64,000 bases of DNA from Streptomyces sp. NBC_00250 (GCF_036192275.1 NZ_CP108088.1:4713501-4777500); one strand, 5' to 3'; positions 54,531-63,637 are shown, counted from the stretch's first letter. Numbers and translations are program-made. Notes: generated by a model not told the origin, from the letters alone.

Positions 54531-55415
54531 ATGGACGCGCACGTCGAAAAGGACGCGGCTGACGTGGCCGACGGCCGTCCGACACCCCCTGCGGACGCCC
54601 CTGCGGACGCCCTGAGGGATCCCTCGGCGGACTCGCCGACAGGCGCCCCGACAGGCGCCCCGACATGCGCCCGGGCCGACATCCCGGACGCGTCGCACAC
54701 CCCGGACACGCCGCACACCCCGGACGCGGCACACACGGCACACACGGCGGACCGTGCGACCACCGGGATCATGGCGCTGTCGATGCCCTACCAGGTCGTC
54801 CTCGCCGTGGCCCTCGCCGTCGTCGGGGTCTTCGCCTGTGTCCATCTGGCGATGGTGTTCCTGCACGTGGCGCCGTCCAACACCCTGACCAAGCGGCACG
54901 GCCAGGCGGTCGACGACTGGGTCTACCCCGAGTTCGAACAGAACTGGAAGCTCTTCGCGCCCAATCCGCTCCAGCAGAACATCTCCGTCGAGGTCCGCGC
55001 CGAACTCGCCACCGACGACGGAAGCCGCCGCACCACCGGCTGGATCGACCTCACCGCCCAGGACGCCGCGGCGATACGGCACAACCCGATGCCCAGCCAC
55101 GCGCAGCAGAACGAGCTCCGCCGGGCCGTGGACTTCTACCTCAACACCCACTCCGACGACCACAGCCCCAGCGGGCTGCGCGGCCGCCTCTCGGAGGAGT
55201 ACATGCGCCGGATCGCGATGCTCCGCCTCGGCGACCTGTCCGGTGACGTGAAGCGCGTCCAGCTGCGTACCGTCACCCGGGCGGTCCCCGCCCCCAAGTG
55301 GAGCTCCGAGAAGATCGACACCGCCCCCGCCTACCGCGACCTCCCGTGGTGGCCGGTCACCGACGCCGACCGGCCCACCGGGGTCGACCGAGGCCACACG
55401 GAGGCGGGCCGATGA
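54531..55415 (+). CDS. DUF5819 family membrane protein
   Basis: A 294-aa protein. A long hydrophilic leader of Asp/Ala/Thr/Pro repeats (HTPDTPHTPD, TGAPTGAP) is followed by one membrane helix (about 83-112, YQVVLAVALAVVGVFACVHLAMVFL) and an extracytoplasmic domain with VYPEFEQNWKLFAPNPLQQNISVEVRAEL. The domain is typically found next to HTTM proteins, as here, with an ATGA overlap. The likely role is as a partner or substrate of the HTTM protein; the biochemical function is unknown. Much of the repeat leader may be untranslated if a later ATG (MALSMPYQ) is used. Confidence 0.83.
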   Translation: MDAHVEKDAADVADGRPTPPADAPADALRDPSADSPTGAPTGAPTCARADIPDASHTPDTPHTPDAAHTAHTADRATTGIMALSMPYQVVLAVALAVVGVFACVHLAMVFLHVAPSNTLTKRHGQAVDDWVYPEFEQNWKLFAPNPLQQNISVEVRAELATDDGSRRTTGWIDLTAQDAAAIRHNPMPSHAQQNELRRAVDFYLNTHSDDHSPSGLRGRLSEEYMRRIAMLRLGDLSGDVKRVQLRTVTRAVPAPKWSSEKIDTAPAYRDLPWWPVTDADRPTGVDRGHTEAGR

Positions 55416-56692
55416 GCACCCCCACCCCCAGCCCCGGCCCCACGCCCCCTTCCACCACGTCCACGCGAGCGCGTGGAGGTGCCCGCGAGCCCTTCGACCG
55501 GCGGCTCGCCCGCGCCGTCCAGACCGTCACGGGTCGCTCCCTCGGCCCGTACCAGACCGCGATCGTGCGGATCGGCTTCTCGCTGACCTGGCTGTTCTTC
55601 CTGCTGCGCGAGCTGCCGTTCCGGCACGAGCTGTACGGCCCCGACGGCCCCTGGTCCTGGGAGATGGCCCGCCGGCTGATCGCCGACAACCGGTCCTTCA
55701 CCGTGCTCATGTGGTCGGACGGCGGCCTCTGGTTCGAGCTGGTCTACGGGCTCGCCGTGCTCTCCGCCGTGCTGCTCCTGGTCGGCTGGCGCACCCGCGC
55801 CGTGTCGGTCGTCTTCATGGTCGGCGTGCTGTCCCTGCTGAACCGGTCCGTCTTCGTGGGCGACGGCGGCGACAACGTCCTCCACCTCGCCGCGATCTAC
55901 CTCGTGCTGACCCGCTGCTCCCAGGTGTGGTCCCTCGACGCACGGCGGGCGGCCCGCGAGGCCCGCGCCGCCCGGGCCGGGGAGCCGCCGCGCCAGGATC
56001 GCGTCGGCCCGCTCCTGTGGACGGTGCTCGGCGGCTTCCTCCTCGCCACCACCTGGTTCAGCGAGGTCACCGGCGAGTGGTGGCTGCCGGTGCTGCTGTG
56101 GGTCCTGTGGCTGGGGAACGGCTTGTGGTGGCTGGTCTGCCGGTACGCGCCGGAGGAGCCGCGCACCCTGCTCGACGCCCTCGCCCACCTCGCGCACAAC
56201 GCCGCCCTCGTCGTGATCATGGCGGAGGTCTGTCTGATCTACGCCACGGCCGGCTGGTACAAGATCCAGGGCTCGCGCTGGCAGGACGGCACCGCGCTGT
56301 TCTACCCGCTGAACCTGGACTACTTCACGCCCTGGCCGGCCCTCTCCGAGCTGCTCGGCACCAGCGGGGTCATGGTGATGCTGCTGACCTACGGCACGGT
56401 GATCGTGCAGGTCGCCTTCCCGTTCACCCTCTTCCACCGCAAGGTCAAGAACGTCCTGCTCGTCGTGATGATGCTGGAGCACGCCGGGATCGCGGTGCTC
56501 CTCGGACTGCCGGTCTTCTCGCTCGCGATGATCTCCGCCGACGCCGTGTTCCTGCCGACGCCCTTCCTGCTGGCGCTCGGCTCCTGGGCCGTACGGGGCA
56601 GGGACCGGCTGCTGCGGCGCAGGTCCGCCGGGACCCTGCCCGAGCAGCGCCGTACGGGTGAGGAGCACGGTCCCCGTACCCTCGTCGGGTGA
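55412..56692 (+). CDS. HTTM-domain membrane protein
   Basis: A 426-aa integral membrane protein of the horizontally-transferred transmembrane family, related to vitamin K-dependent gamma-carboxylases. It has around eight helices, with GDGGDNVLHLAAIYLVLTRC, YATAGWYKIQGSRWQDGTALFYPLNLDYF and LLVVMMLEHAGIAVLLG as conserved stretches. The lysine in YKIQG sits where the carboxylase-like motif lies. The start is coupled to the DUF5819 stop. The stop overlaps the GTG of the RNA methylase gene, linking three unlike genes. Confidence 0.88.
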   Translation: MSTPTPSPGPTPPSTTSTRARGGAREPFDRRLARAVQTVTGRSLGPYQTAIVRIGFSLTWLFFLLRELPFRHELYGPDGPWSWEMARRLIADNRSFTVLMWSDGGLWFELVYGLAVLSAVLLLVGWRTRAVSVVFMVGVLSLLNRSVFVGDGGDNVLHLAAIYLVLTRCSQVWSLDARRAAREARAARAGEPPRQDRVGPLLWTVLGGFLLATTWFSEVTGEWWLPVLLWVLWLGNGLWWLVCRYAPEEPRTLLDALAHLAHNAALVVIMAEVCLIYATAGWYKIQGSRWQDGTALFYPLNLDYFTPWPALSELLGTSGVMVMLLTYGTVIVQVAFPFTLFHRKVKNVLLVVMMLEHAGIAVLLGLPVFSLAMISADAVFLPTPFLLALGSWAVRGRDRLLRRRSAGTLPEQRRTGEEHGPRTLVG

Positions 56693-57390
56693 GCACCACC
56701 GAAGAGAAGGCAGCGCCCGAGGCCGTGGCCGAAGCGGGAGCCGAGGCCGCCGAGCCGGTCCAGTACGACGAGGGCTTCGCCCCCGAGATCGGCGTCGGAC
56801 CGCATCCGGAGCCGTGGCCCGAGGGCGAGCGGTACGACCCCGAGCTGCTCGCCGGCGGCGACCGGCGCAACGTCGTGGACCGCTACCGGTACTGGACGCG
56901 GGAGGCGGTCGTCGCCGACCTGGACACCCGCCGCCACGACTTCCATGTGGCCGTGGAGAACTGGGGCCACGACTTCAACATCGGTTCGGTGGTACGGACG
57001 GCCAACGCGTTCCTGGCGAAGGAGGTCCACATCGTGGGCCGGCGGCGCTGGAACCGGCGCGGCGCCATGGTCACCGACCGCTATCAGCACGTCCGGCACC
57101 ACCCGGACACCGAGTCGCTGACCTCGTGGGCGGCGGCCGAGGGCATCCCCGTCATCGGGATCGACAACCTGCCGGGCGCCGTGCCGCTGGAGCGGACCGT
57201 GCTGCCCCGCCGCTGCGTGCTGCTCTTCGGGCAGGAGGGCCCGGGACTCACCGAGGAGGCCCGCGCGCACGTGGAGATGGTCTGCTCGATCGCCCAGTTC
57301 GGCTCGACCCGCTCGATCAACGCGGGAGCGGCCGCCGCCATCGCCATGCACGCCTGGGTGCAGCGCTACGCGGAGATCGAGACTCCCTGA
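56689..57390 (+). CDS. SpoU/TrmH-type RNA 2'-O-methyltransferase
   Basis: SPOUT-fold methylase of 233 aa with the three family motifs: HDFNIGSVVRTANAFLAKEVH (motif 1), CVLLFGQEGPGLTEEA (motif 2) and IAQFGSTRSINAGAAAAIAMHAW (motif 3, knot). An acidic N-terminal extension of about 60 residues precedes it. The target (tRNA or rRNA) cannot be told from sequence. It marks the return to conserved core gene order next to paaN, the dehydrogenase and bkd genes. Confidence 0.93.
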   Translation: MSTTEEKAAPEAVAEAGAEAAEPVQYDEGFAPEIGVGPHPEPWPEGERYDPELLAGGDRRNVVDRYRYWTREAVVADLDTRRHDFHVAVENWGHDFNIGSVVRTANAFLAKEVHIVGRRRWNRRGAMVTDRYQHVRHHPDTESLTSWAAAEGIPVIGIDNLPGAVPLERTVLPRRCVLLFGQEGPGLTEEARAHVEMVCSIAQFGSTRSINAGAAAAIAMHAWVQRYAEIETP

Positions 57391-57445
57391 GCCCGGCCGC
57401 GGATCAGGACCGGACAGGTCCTGGTGGCGTGAGGTCGTAGGCGAT

Positions 57446-57473
57446 GCGTGGAGGCCCCGAGGGGCCTCCACGC
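57446..57473. terminator. Bidirectional hairpin between the RNA methylase gene and paaN
   Basis: Thirteen-base perfect arms (GCGTGGAGGCCCC and complement) around GA, located between two convergent stop codons. Confidence 0.85.
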
Positions 57474-57482
57474 GTGCGTGCC

Positions 57483-59180
57483 TCAGGCCTGGCGGCGGAC
57501 CTCCACCACCCGGAAGCGGTTGGAGACGAAGGCGCCGTCGCACAGGGCGGCGTTCGCCGCCGGGTTGCCGCCGGAGCCGTGGAAGTCGGAGAACGCGGCC
57601 GTCTGGTTCACGTAGACCCCGCCCGTGAGGTTCAGCGAGAGCTGGGCCGACTCCTCCAGGCAGACCTCCTCCACCGCGCGCTCGGTGTCCGCCGAGGTCG
57701 TGTAGGCCCCGACCGTCATGGCGCCCTTCTCCCGGACGGTGCGCCGCAGCAGCTCCAGGGCGTCGTCGGTGGAGTCCACCGAGACGGCGAAGGAGACCGG
57801 GCCGAAGCACTCCGAGAAGTACGCGGCGTCCGCGTCGGGCTTGGAGCCGTCCAGCTTCACGATGACCGGCGTACGGACCACCGCGTCCGGGAAGTCCGGG
57901 TTGGCCACCTCGCGGGAGGCGAGCGCCACCTCGCCGAGACCGGCGGCGGCCTCCAGGCGCGCCTTCACGTCCGGGTTGACCAGCGCGCCGAGCAGACCGT
58001 TCGCCCGGGCGTCGTCGCCCAGCAGGCCGCCGACCGCCGCGGCGAGGTCGGCGACGACCTCGTCGTACGACTTGGGGCCCTGGTCGGTGGTGATGCCGTC
58101 GCGGGGGATCAGCAGGTTCTGCGGGGTGGTGCACATCTGGCCGCTGTACAGGGACAGCGAGAAGGCCAGGTTGGCGAGCATCCCCTTGTAGTTGTCGGTG
58201 GAGTCGACCACCACCGTGTTGACGCCGGCCTTCTCGGTGTAGACCTGCGCCTGGCGGGCGTTGGCCTCCAGCCAGTCGCCGAAGGCGGTCGAGCCGGTGT
58301 AGTCGATGATCCGGATCTCGGGGCGCACGGCCAGGGTCTTGGCGATGCCCTCGCCGGGCCGCTCGACGGCGAGCGCGACCAGGTTCGGGTCGAAGCCGGA
58401 CTCGGCGAGCACCTCACGGGCGACCTGGACGGTCAGCGCGAGCGGGAGCACCGCGCGCGGGTGGGGCTTGACCAGGACCGGGTTGCCGGTGGCGAGCGAG
58501 GCGAACAGGCCCGGGTAGCCGTTCCACGTGGGGAAGGTGTTGCAGCCGATCACCAGGGCGATGCCGCGGCCGACCGGGGTGAACTCCTTGCTGAGCTCCA
58601 GGGGGTCGCGCTTGCCCTGCGGCTTGGACCAGTCGGCCCGGCCGGCGGGGGTGCGGGTCTGCTCCGCGTACGCGTACGCCACGGCTTCGAGGCCGCGGTC
58701 CTGGGCGTGCGGGCCGCCGGCCTGGAACGCCATCATGAACGCCTGGCCGCTGGTGTGCATGACGGCGTGGGCGAACTCGTGGGTGCGGGCGGAGATCCGG
58801 GCGAGGATCTCCAGACAGACCAGGGCGCGGGTCTCGGCCCCGGCGTCGCGCCAGGCACCCATGCCCGCGCGCATCGCGGGGAGCAGGACGTCGATGTCGG
58901 CGTGCGGGTACTCGATGCCGAGCTCGGGGCCGTACGGCGAGGTCTCGCCGCCGGTCCAGCCGTCCGTGCCGGGCTGGTCGAGCTCGAAGCGGGTGTTCAG
59001 CAGGGCCTGGTGCGCGGCGAGGCCGGCCGCCGCGTCGAGCGAGCCGTCCTCCCCGTACGCCTTCGGGTGCTCGGGGTACGGCGACCAGTAGGCACGGGTC
59101 CGGATGGTGTCGAGCGCCTGGTCGAGCGTGGACCGGTGCTTCTCGGCCAGTCGGTCGGTGGTCGGCAGAGCGGTGGCCAT
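57483..59180 (-). CDS. paaN: PaaN, aldehyde dehydrogenase of phenylacetate catabolism
   Basis: A 565-aa aldehyde dehydrogenase-superfamily protein of the PaaN branch. Cofactor and active-site regions are seen in VIGCNTFPTWNGYPGLFASLATGNPVLVKPHP, IIDYTGSTAFGDWLEANA and the catalytic Cys in YSGQMCTTPQN. The C-terminus has GGVYVNQTAAFSDFHGSGGNPAANA. It oxidises the aldehyde formed on opening the oxepin ring; no hydratase domain is fused, unlike PaaZ. The start ATG is 54 bp from a PaaR-like palindrome shared with the divergent dehydrogenase gene. Confidence 0.92.
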   Translation of the reverse strand: MATALPTTDRLAEKHRSTLDQALDTIRTRAYWSPYPEHPKAYGEDGSLDAAAGLAAHQALLNTRFELDQPGTDGWTGGETSPYGPELGIEYPHADIDVLLPAMRAGMGAWRDAGAETRALVCLEILARISARTHEFAHAVMHTSGQAFMMAFQAGGPHAQDRGLEAVAYAYAEQTRTPAGRADWSKPQGKRDPLELSKEFTPVGRGIALVIGCNTFPTWNGYPGLFASLATGNPVLVKPHPRAVLPLALTVQVAREVLAESGFDPNLVALAVERPGEGIAKTLAVRPEIRIIDYTGSTAFGDWLEANARQAQVYTEKAGVNTVVVDSTDNYKGMLANLAFSLSLYSGQMCTTPQNLLIPRDGITTDQGPKSYDEVVADLAAAVGGLLGDDARANGLLGALVNPDVKARLEAAAGLGEVALASREVANPDFPDAVVRTPVIVKLDGSKPDADAAYFSECFGPVSFAVSVDSTDDALELLRRTVREKGAMTVGAYTTSADTERAVEEVCLEESAQLSLNLTGGVYVNQTAAFSDFHGSGGNPAANAALCDGAFVSNRFRVVEVRRQA

Positions 59181-59234
59181 GGGTGGACCAACTCCTCGTC
59201 GAGCTGGGCAGGGAGACACGTACGGAGTTAGAGT

Positions 59235-59252
59235 AACCGAACGATCGGTCGG
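59235..59252. promoter_or_regulatory. PaaR-like operator between paaN and the 3-hydroxyacyl-CoA dehydrogenase gene
   Basis: AACCGAACGATCGGTCGG, the exact reverse complement of 18 bp in front of paaA. It is nearly central in the 124-bp divergent gap and could silence both transcripts. Confidence 0.78.
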
Positions 59253-59304
59253 GACAAGGGGGCCTGTCGATCCTGTGGAAAACCCATCGGGGAGGATCAC
59301 TCCT

Positions 59305-60912
59305 ATGAGCGCCAACGTGACCGTCAGGGGGAGCGACGACGTGACCGCCAGTGAGCCTGCCGCCGCCGTGGAAGCCGCAGAAGCCGTAGCCGAAGGGGCC
59401 CTCGGGCCCGTCGGGCGGGACCGTGCCGTCGCCGTCGTCGGCACGGGCACCATGGGCCAGGGCATCGCCCAGGTCGCCCTGGTCGCCGGCCACCCGGTAC
59501 GCCTCTACGACAGCGCCCCGGGCCGCGCCGAGGAGGCCGTGGCCGCCCTCACCGCCCGCCTCGACCGGCTCGTCGAGAAGGGGCGCCTGGACACCACCGC
59601 GCGTGAGGCGGCCGTCGGCCGCCTGTACGCCGCACAGGAGCTTGAGGAGCTCGCGGACGCGGCGCTCGTCGTCGAGGCGATCGTCGAGCTGCTGCCCGTC
59701 AAACAGCAGCTCTTCGCCGACCTGGAGAAGGTCGTCGGCGACGACACCGTCCTCGCCACCAACACCTCCTCGCTCTCCGTCACCGCCATCGCCGGAGGGC
59801 TGCGGCTGCCCGGCCGGTTCGTCGGACTGCACTTCTTCAACCCGGCGCCGCTGCTCCCCCTCGTCGAGGTCGTCAGCGGCTTCGCCACCGAGCCGGACGT
59901 CGCCACGCGCGCGTACGAGACGGTGAAGGGCTGGGGCAAGACGCCGGTGCGCTGCGCCGACACCCCCGGTTTCATCGTGAACCGGGTCGCCCGCCCCTTC
60001 TACGCGGAGGCGCTGCGGGTCTTCGAGGAGGGTGCGGCCGACCCGGCCACCATCGACGCGGCCCTGCGCGAGTGCGGCGGCTTCAAGATGGGCCCCTTCG
60101 AGCTGACCGACCTCATCGGCCAGGACGTGAACGAGGCCGTCACCCGCTCCGTCTGGGAGTCCTTCCACCAGGACCCGAAGTTCACGCCCTCGCTCGCGCA
60201 GCGCCGGCTCGTGGAGTCGGGTCGGCTCGGCCGCAAGACGGGCCAGGGCTGGTTCTCGTACGCGGAGGGCGCGGAGCGGCCGGAGCCGCACACGGCGGCG
60301 CCGGCGGAGGCACCCGAGAGGATCACGGTCCGGGGCGATCTCGGTCCGGCCGAGCCGCTGGTGGCGCTCTTCGAGGCCGCCGGGATCACCGTCCGGCGCA
60401 AGAAGGGCAACGGCCACATCGAGCTGCCGTCCGGCGGCGAACTCAGTCTCGCGGACGGTGAGACCTCCTTCGAGTACGCGAGGGAGGACATCCTCTACTT
60501 CGACCTCGCACTCGACTACGCGACCGCGACCAGGATCGTCCTGTCGGCCCGCGAGACCATCGACCCCGAGGTCCTCGCCGAGGCGGTGGGGCTCTTCCAG
60601 GCGCTCGGCAAGCAGGTGTCCGTGATCGGCGACGTGCCCGGCATGATCGTGGCCCGTACGGTCGCCATGCTGGCCGACATCGCGGCCGACGCGGTCGACC
60701 GAGGGGTCGCGACGGCCGAGGACGTGGACACGGCGATGCGACTCGGGGTGAACTATCCGGTCGGACCGCTGGAGTGGGCGGGGAAGATCGGCCACCGGCG
60801 CACGTGCGACCTGCTCGGGGAGCTGCACGAGCGGTATCCCACCGGCCGGTACGCGCCGGCGCTCGGCATCGTGCGCCGGGCGTACGCCGAGGACGCGGAG
60901 GACGCGCGATGA
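59305..60912 (+). CDS. 3-hydroxyacyl-CoA dehydrogenase (PaaH-like, two C-terminal domains)
   Basis: NAD-dependent enzyme that oxidises 3-hydroxyadipyl-CoA or similar beta-hydroxyacyl-CoAs. The 535-aa protein has an N-terminal Rossmann domain (AVVGTGTMGQGIAQVALVAGHPVRLYD), the catalytic segment FVGLHFFNPAPLLPLVEVV, and two tandem C-terminal helical domains (CADTPGFIVNRVARPFYAEALRV; GDVPGMIVARTVAMLADIAADAVDRGV), the length usual for PaaH/PaaC-type enzymes. GGGGAGGA precedes the ATG. It overlaps the TetR gene by 4 bp. Confidence 0.93.
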   Translation: MSANVTVRGSDDVTASEPAAAVEAAEAVAEGALGPVGRDRAVAVVGTGTMGQGIAQVALVAGHPVRLYDSAPGRAEEAVAALTARLDRLVEKGRLDTTAREAAVGRLYAAQELEELADAALVVEAIVELLPVKQQLFADLEKVVGDDTVLATNTSSLSVTAIAGGLRLPGRFVGLHFFNPAPLLPLVEVVSGFATEPDVATRAYETVKGWGKTPVRCADTPGFIVNRVARPFYAEALRVFEEGAADPATIDAALRECGGFKMGPFELTDLIGQDVNEAVTRSVWESFHQDPKFTPSLAQRRLVESGRLGRKTGQGWFSYAEGAERPEPHTAAPAEAPERITVRGDLGPAEPLVALFEAAGITVRRKKGNGHIELPSGGELSLADGETSFEYAREDILYFDLALDYATATRIVLSARETIDPEVLAEAVGLFQALGKQVSVIGDVPGMIVARTVAMLADIAADAVDRGVATAEDVDTAMRLGVNYPVGPLEWAGKIGHRRTCDLLGELHERYPTGRYAPALGIVRRAYAEDAEDAR

Positions 60913-61502
60913 CCACCGTGAAGCGCGACACCTACACCCCCGAGACCCTGCTCTCGGTCGCCGTGCGCGTCTTCAACGAGCGCGGCTACGACGGCACCTC
61001 CATGGAGCACCTGTCCAAGGCGGCCGGGATCTCCAAGTCGTCGATCTACCACCACGTGGCCGGCAAGGAGGACCTGCTTCGGCGGGCGGTCAGCCGGGCG
61101 CTCGACGGGCTCTTCGGGATCCTCGACGAGCCGGACGCCGTGCGCGGCCGGGCCGTCGAGCGGGTCGAGTACGTCACCCGCCGCACGGTCGAGGTGCTGA
61201 TCGCGGAGCTGCCGTACGTGACGCTGCTGCTGCGGGTGCGCGGCAACACGGGCACCGAGCGGTGGGCCATGGAGCGGCGGCGGGAGTTCGACCACAAGGT
61301 GGCCGACCTGCTCAAGGCCGCCGCGGAGGAGGGCGACCTGCGGGCCGATGTGGACATCCGGCTGGCGACCCGGCTGCTCTTCGGCATGATCAACTCGCTG
61401 GTCGAGTGGTACCGGCCGCATCCGGACGCGCCGGCGGAGCGCGAGCAGCTCGCTCAGACCGTCGCGCACCTGGCCTTCGACGGGCTGCGGACGGCTCGCT
61501 GA
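60909..61502 (+). CDS. paaR: TetR-family repressor, likely PaaR
   Basis: A 197-aa regulator with N-terminal helix-turn-helix LLSVAVRVFNERGYDGTSMEHLSKAAGISKSSIYHHVAGKEDLLRRAV and a helical ligand domain. Coupled to a phenylacetate-pathway dehydrogenase and lying next to paaN, it is the best candidate to bind the ACCGAACGATCGGT-type palindromes in front of paaA, paaN and bkdA and to respond to phenylacetyl-CoA. The assignment rests on context and on motif memory, not on a sequence search. Confidence 0.82.
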   Translation: MTTVKRDTYTPETLLSVAVRVFNERGYDGTSMEHLSKAAGISKSSIYHHVAGKEDLLRRAVSRALDGLFGILDEPDAVRGRAVERVEYVTRRTVEVLIAELPYVTLLLRVRGNTGTERWAMERRREFDHKVADLLKAAAEEGDLRADVDIRLATRLLFGMINSLVEWYRPHPDAPAEREQLAQTVAHLAFDGLRTAR

Positions 61503-61603
61503 GGGCTGCCGAGGCCTGAGGGGCAGCCGCCGGAGGCGTGCCGGGCTCTGCCGAGGCCCTGAGGGGCATCTGCCGAGGCGTGTCGAGCATCTGCCGAGGC
61601 CTT

Positions 61604-61708
61604 CTGAGGGCCTGTCCCGGACCGCGCCCGGGGGCCTGCTGAGGGCCCGTCCCGGATCGCGCCCGGGGGCCTGCTGAGGGTCGTCCCGGACCGCGCCCGG
61701 GACGGCCC
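61604..61708. repeat. Three 35-bp tandem repeats
   Basis: Units begin at 61604, 61639 and 61674 with CTGAGGGCC(T/C)GTCCCGGA and contain GCGCCCGGG, able to form small hairpins. They fill the convergent gap between the TetR gene and bkdR, preceded by looser CTGCCGAGGC repeats. They may double as a terminator region. Confidence 0.8.
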
Positions 61709-62299
61709 TCAGGCGCGTGGATCGTTGTTGAGGTCCGTCTCCTCGAACACCAGCAGCGTGCGCGTGGACAGCACCTCCGGGATCGACTGGAGCCGGGTGA
61801 GGACCAGCTCGCGGAGGGTTCGGTTGTCCGGCGTGTGGACGAGCAGCAGAACGTCGAAATCCCCGCTGACCAGCGCTATGTGCGTGGCGCCCGGCAGCGT
61901 TTTGAGCTGCTCGCGGACCGTGCGCCAGGAGTTCTGGACGATCTTGAGCGTGATGTAGGCGGAGGCTCCGTGGCCCGCCCGCTCGTGGTTGACCCGGGCG
62001 CTGAAGCCGCGGATCACCCCGTCGTCGATGAGCCGGTTGATGCGCGCGTAGGCGTTGGCCCGGGAGACGTGCACCCGCTCGGCCACGGAGCGTACCGAGG
62101 CGCGCCCGTCCGTTTGCAGCAACCGCAGGATGTCGCGGTCGATCGCGTCCAGCGGGCGTGCCGGAAGCGCGCCCGTCGGCATGCCGACCGGGGCGCTCAG
62201 GGCCTCGCCGGGCACCTCGTTCCCGGTCCCGCCGAGCGCGCCGCCCTCGTCGTCGTCCGGAACCTCGTTCCGGTCGACGGCCATTTGTTCATCCGCCAT
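61709..62299 (-). CDS. bkdR: Lrp/AsnC-family regulator (BkdR)
   Basis: A 196-aa regulator with an acidic disordered N-terminus (about 50 residues), then the Lrp helix-turn-helix LDAIDRDILRLLQTDGRASVRSVAERVHVSRANAYARINRLIDDGVIRGF and the C-terminal RAM domain with ALVSGDFDVLLLVHTPD. It is divergent from bkdA, as in other streptomycetes where BkdR controls the branched-chain keto-acid dehydrogenase operon. The start is the ATG of MADEQMAVD, with GGCGGGGGGA upstream. Confidence 0.92.
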   Translation of the reverse strand: MADEQMAVDRNEVPDDDEGGALGGTGNEVPGEALSAPVGMPTGALPARPLDAIDRDILRLLQTDGRASVRSVAERVHVSRANAYARINRLIDDGVIRGFSARVNHERAGHGASAYITLKIVQNSWRTVREQLKTLPGATHIALVSGDFDVLLLVHTPDNRTLRELVLTRLQSIPEVLSTRTLLVFEETDLNNDPRA

Positions 62300-62401
62300 G
62301 TCCCCCCGCCTCTCTCCGGTGGACGACCTGCACATATCCCAGGCTGTGGAGAACCGTTTGTCCACAGGCTGGAGGTGCCTGTAGCCAAAATGCCTCCACG
62401 A

Positions 62402-62418
62402 CCGAACAATCGGTAGGT
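62402..62418. promoter_or_regulatory. PaaR-like palindrome in the bkdR-bkdA intergenic region
   Basis: ACCGAACAATCGGTAGG differs from the paaN site only in the centre and the last bases, and keeps the ACCGAnCnaTCGGT dyad. It suggests that the TetR repressor also touches the bkd promoter. A TTGTCCACA DnaA box lies nearby at 62358-62366. Confidence 0.55.
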
Positions 62419-62485
62419 GAGGCGCGCCACACTCGCGCCACCCGCCTTCGGGTCTTATGCCCGCTCCCACGAGGAGGTGGACTCG

Positions 62486-63637
62486 TTGCAACAGCGCAGT
62501 TCGACAGTCCAAGAGCCGCCCGGTGCCATTTCCGACTACCGGCCCACCCCGCCGCCGGCGTGGCAGCCGCGTACCGACCCCGCCCCGCTGCTGCCCGACA
62601 CCGAGCCGCTGCGCGTGCTCGGCACGGACGCCGTGGCCGACGCCGACCCCGCGCTGCTGCTCCGGCTCTACGCGGAGCTGATCCGCGGCCGCCGGTACAA
62701 CACGCAGGCCACCGCCCTGACCAAGCAGGGCCGGCTCGCCGTGTACCCGTCGACCACCGGGCAGGAGGCGGGCGAGATCGCCGCCGCCCTCGCCCTGGAG
62801 GAGCGGGACTGGCTCTTCCCCTCGTACCGCGACACCCTGGCGGCCGTCGCCCGCGGCCTCGACCCCGTGCAGGCCCTGACCCTGCTGCGCGGCGACTGGC
62901 ACACCGGGTACGACCCGCACGAGCACCGCATCGCGCCGCTCTGCACCCCGCTGGCCACCCAGCTCCCGCACGCGGTGGGCCTCGCCCACGCCGCCCGGCT
63001 CAAGGGTGACGACGTGGTGGCCCTCGCCATGGTCGGCGACGGCGGCACCAGCGAGGGCGACTTCCACGAGGCGCTGAACTTCGCGGCCGTCTGGCAGGCC
63101 CCCGTGGTCTTCTTCGTGCAGAACAACGGCTTCGCGATCTCCGTTCCGCTGGCCAAGCAGACCGCCGCCCCCTCCCTGGCCCACAAGGCCGTCGGATACG
63201 GGATGCCGGGCCGACTGGTCGACGGCAACGACGCGGTGGCCGTCCACCAGGTGCTGACCGAGGCCGTGGCCCGCGCCCGGCGCGGCGGCGGCCCCACCCT
63301 CGTCGAGGCCATCACGTACCGGATCGACGCCCACACCAACGCCGACGACGCCACCCGCTACCGCGCGGCCGGCGAGGTCGAGACCTGGCGGGCGCACGAC
63401 CCGATCCTGATCCTCGAACGGGAGCTGACGGAGCGCGGCCTGCTCGACGAGGACGGCAAGCGGGCGGCGGCGGAGGCCGCCGAGACGATGGCCGCCGACC
63501 TGCGCGAGCGGATGAACGCCGACCCGGTGCTCGACCCGATGGACCTCTTCTCGCACGTGTACGCGGAGCAGACCACGCAGCTGCGGGAACAAGCGGCGCA
63601 GCTGCGCGCCGAGCTCGAAGCCGAGGGTGAGGCGTGA
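62486..63637 (+). CDS. bkdA: Branched-chain alpha-keto acid dehydrogenase E1 alpha (BkdA)
   Basis: Thiamine-diphosphate decarboxylase subunit, 383 aa, that starts conversion of Val, Ile and Leu keto acids to the acyl-CoAs used as branched fatty-acid starters. The TPP-binding motif GDGGTSEGDFHEALNFAAVWQAP and VQNNGFAISVPL are clear, with HTNADDATRYR near the phosphorylation-loop position. I chose TTG because AGGAGG lies eight bases ahead; a GTG nine bp upstream overlaps that site. The stop overlaps the bkdB start by one base. Confidence 0.92.
   Translation: MQQRSSTVQEPPGAISDYRPTPPPAWQPRTDPAPLLPDTEPLRVLGTDAVADADPALLLRLYAELIRGRRYNTQATALTKQGRLAVYPSTTGQEAGEIAAALALEERDWLFPSYRDTLAAVARGLDPVQALTLLRGDWHTGYDPHEHRIAPLCTPLATQLPHAVGLAHAARLKGDDVVALAMVGDGGTSEGDFHEALNFAAVWQAPVVFFVQNNGFAISVPLAKQTAAPSLAHKAVGYGMPGRLVDGNDAVAVHQVLTEAVARARRGGGPTLVEAITYRIDAHTNADDATRYRAAGEVETWRAHDPILILERELTERGLLDEDGKRAAAEAAETMAADLRERMNADPVLDPMDLFSHVYAEQTTQLREQAAQLRAELEAEGEA

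Noticed and set aside
57444..59231. A 595-codon open frame antisense to paaN
   Set aside because: The translation is low-complexity Val/Gly/Arg/Asp sequence with no motif, and paaN on the other strand is clearly real.
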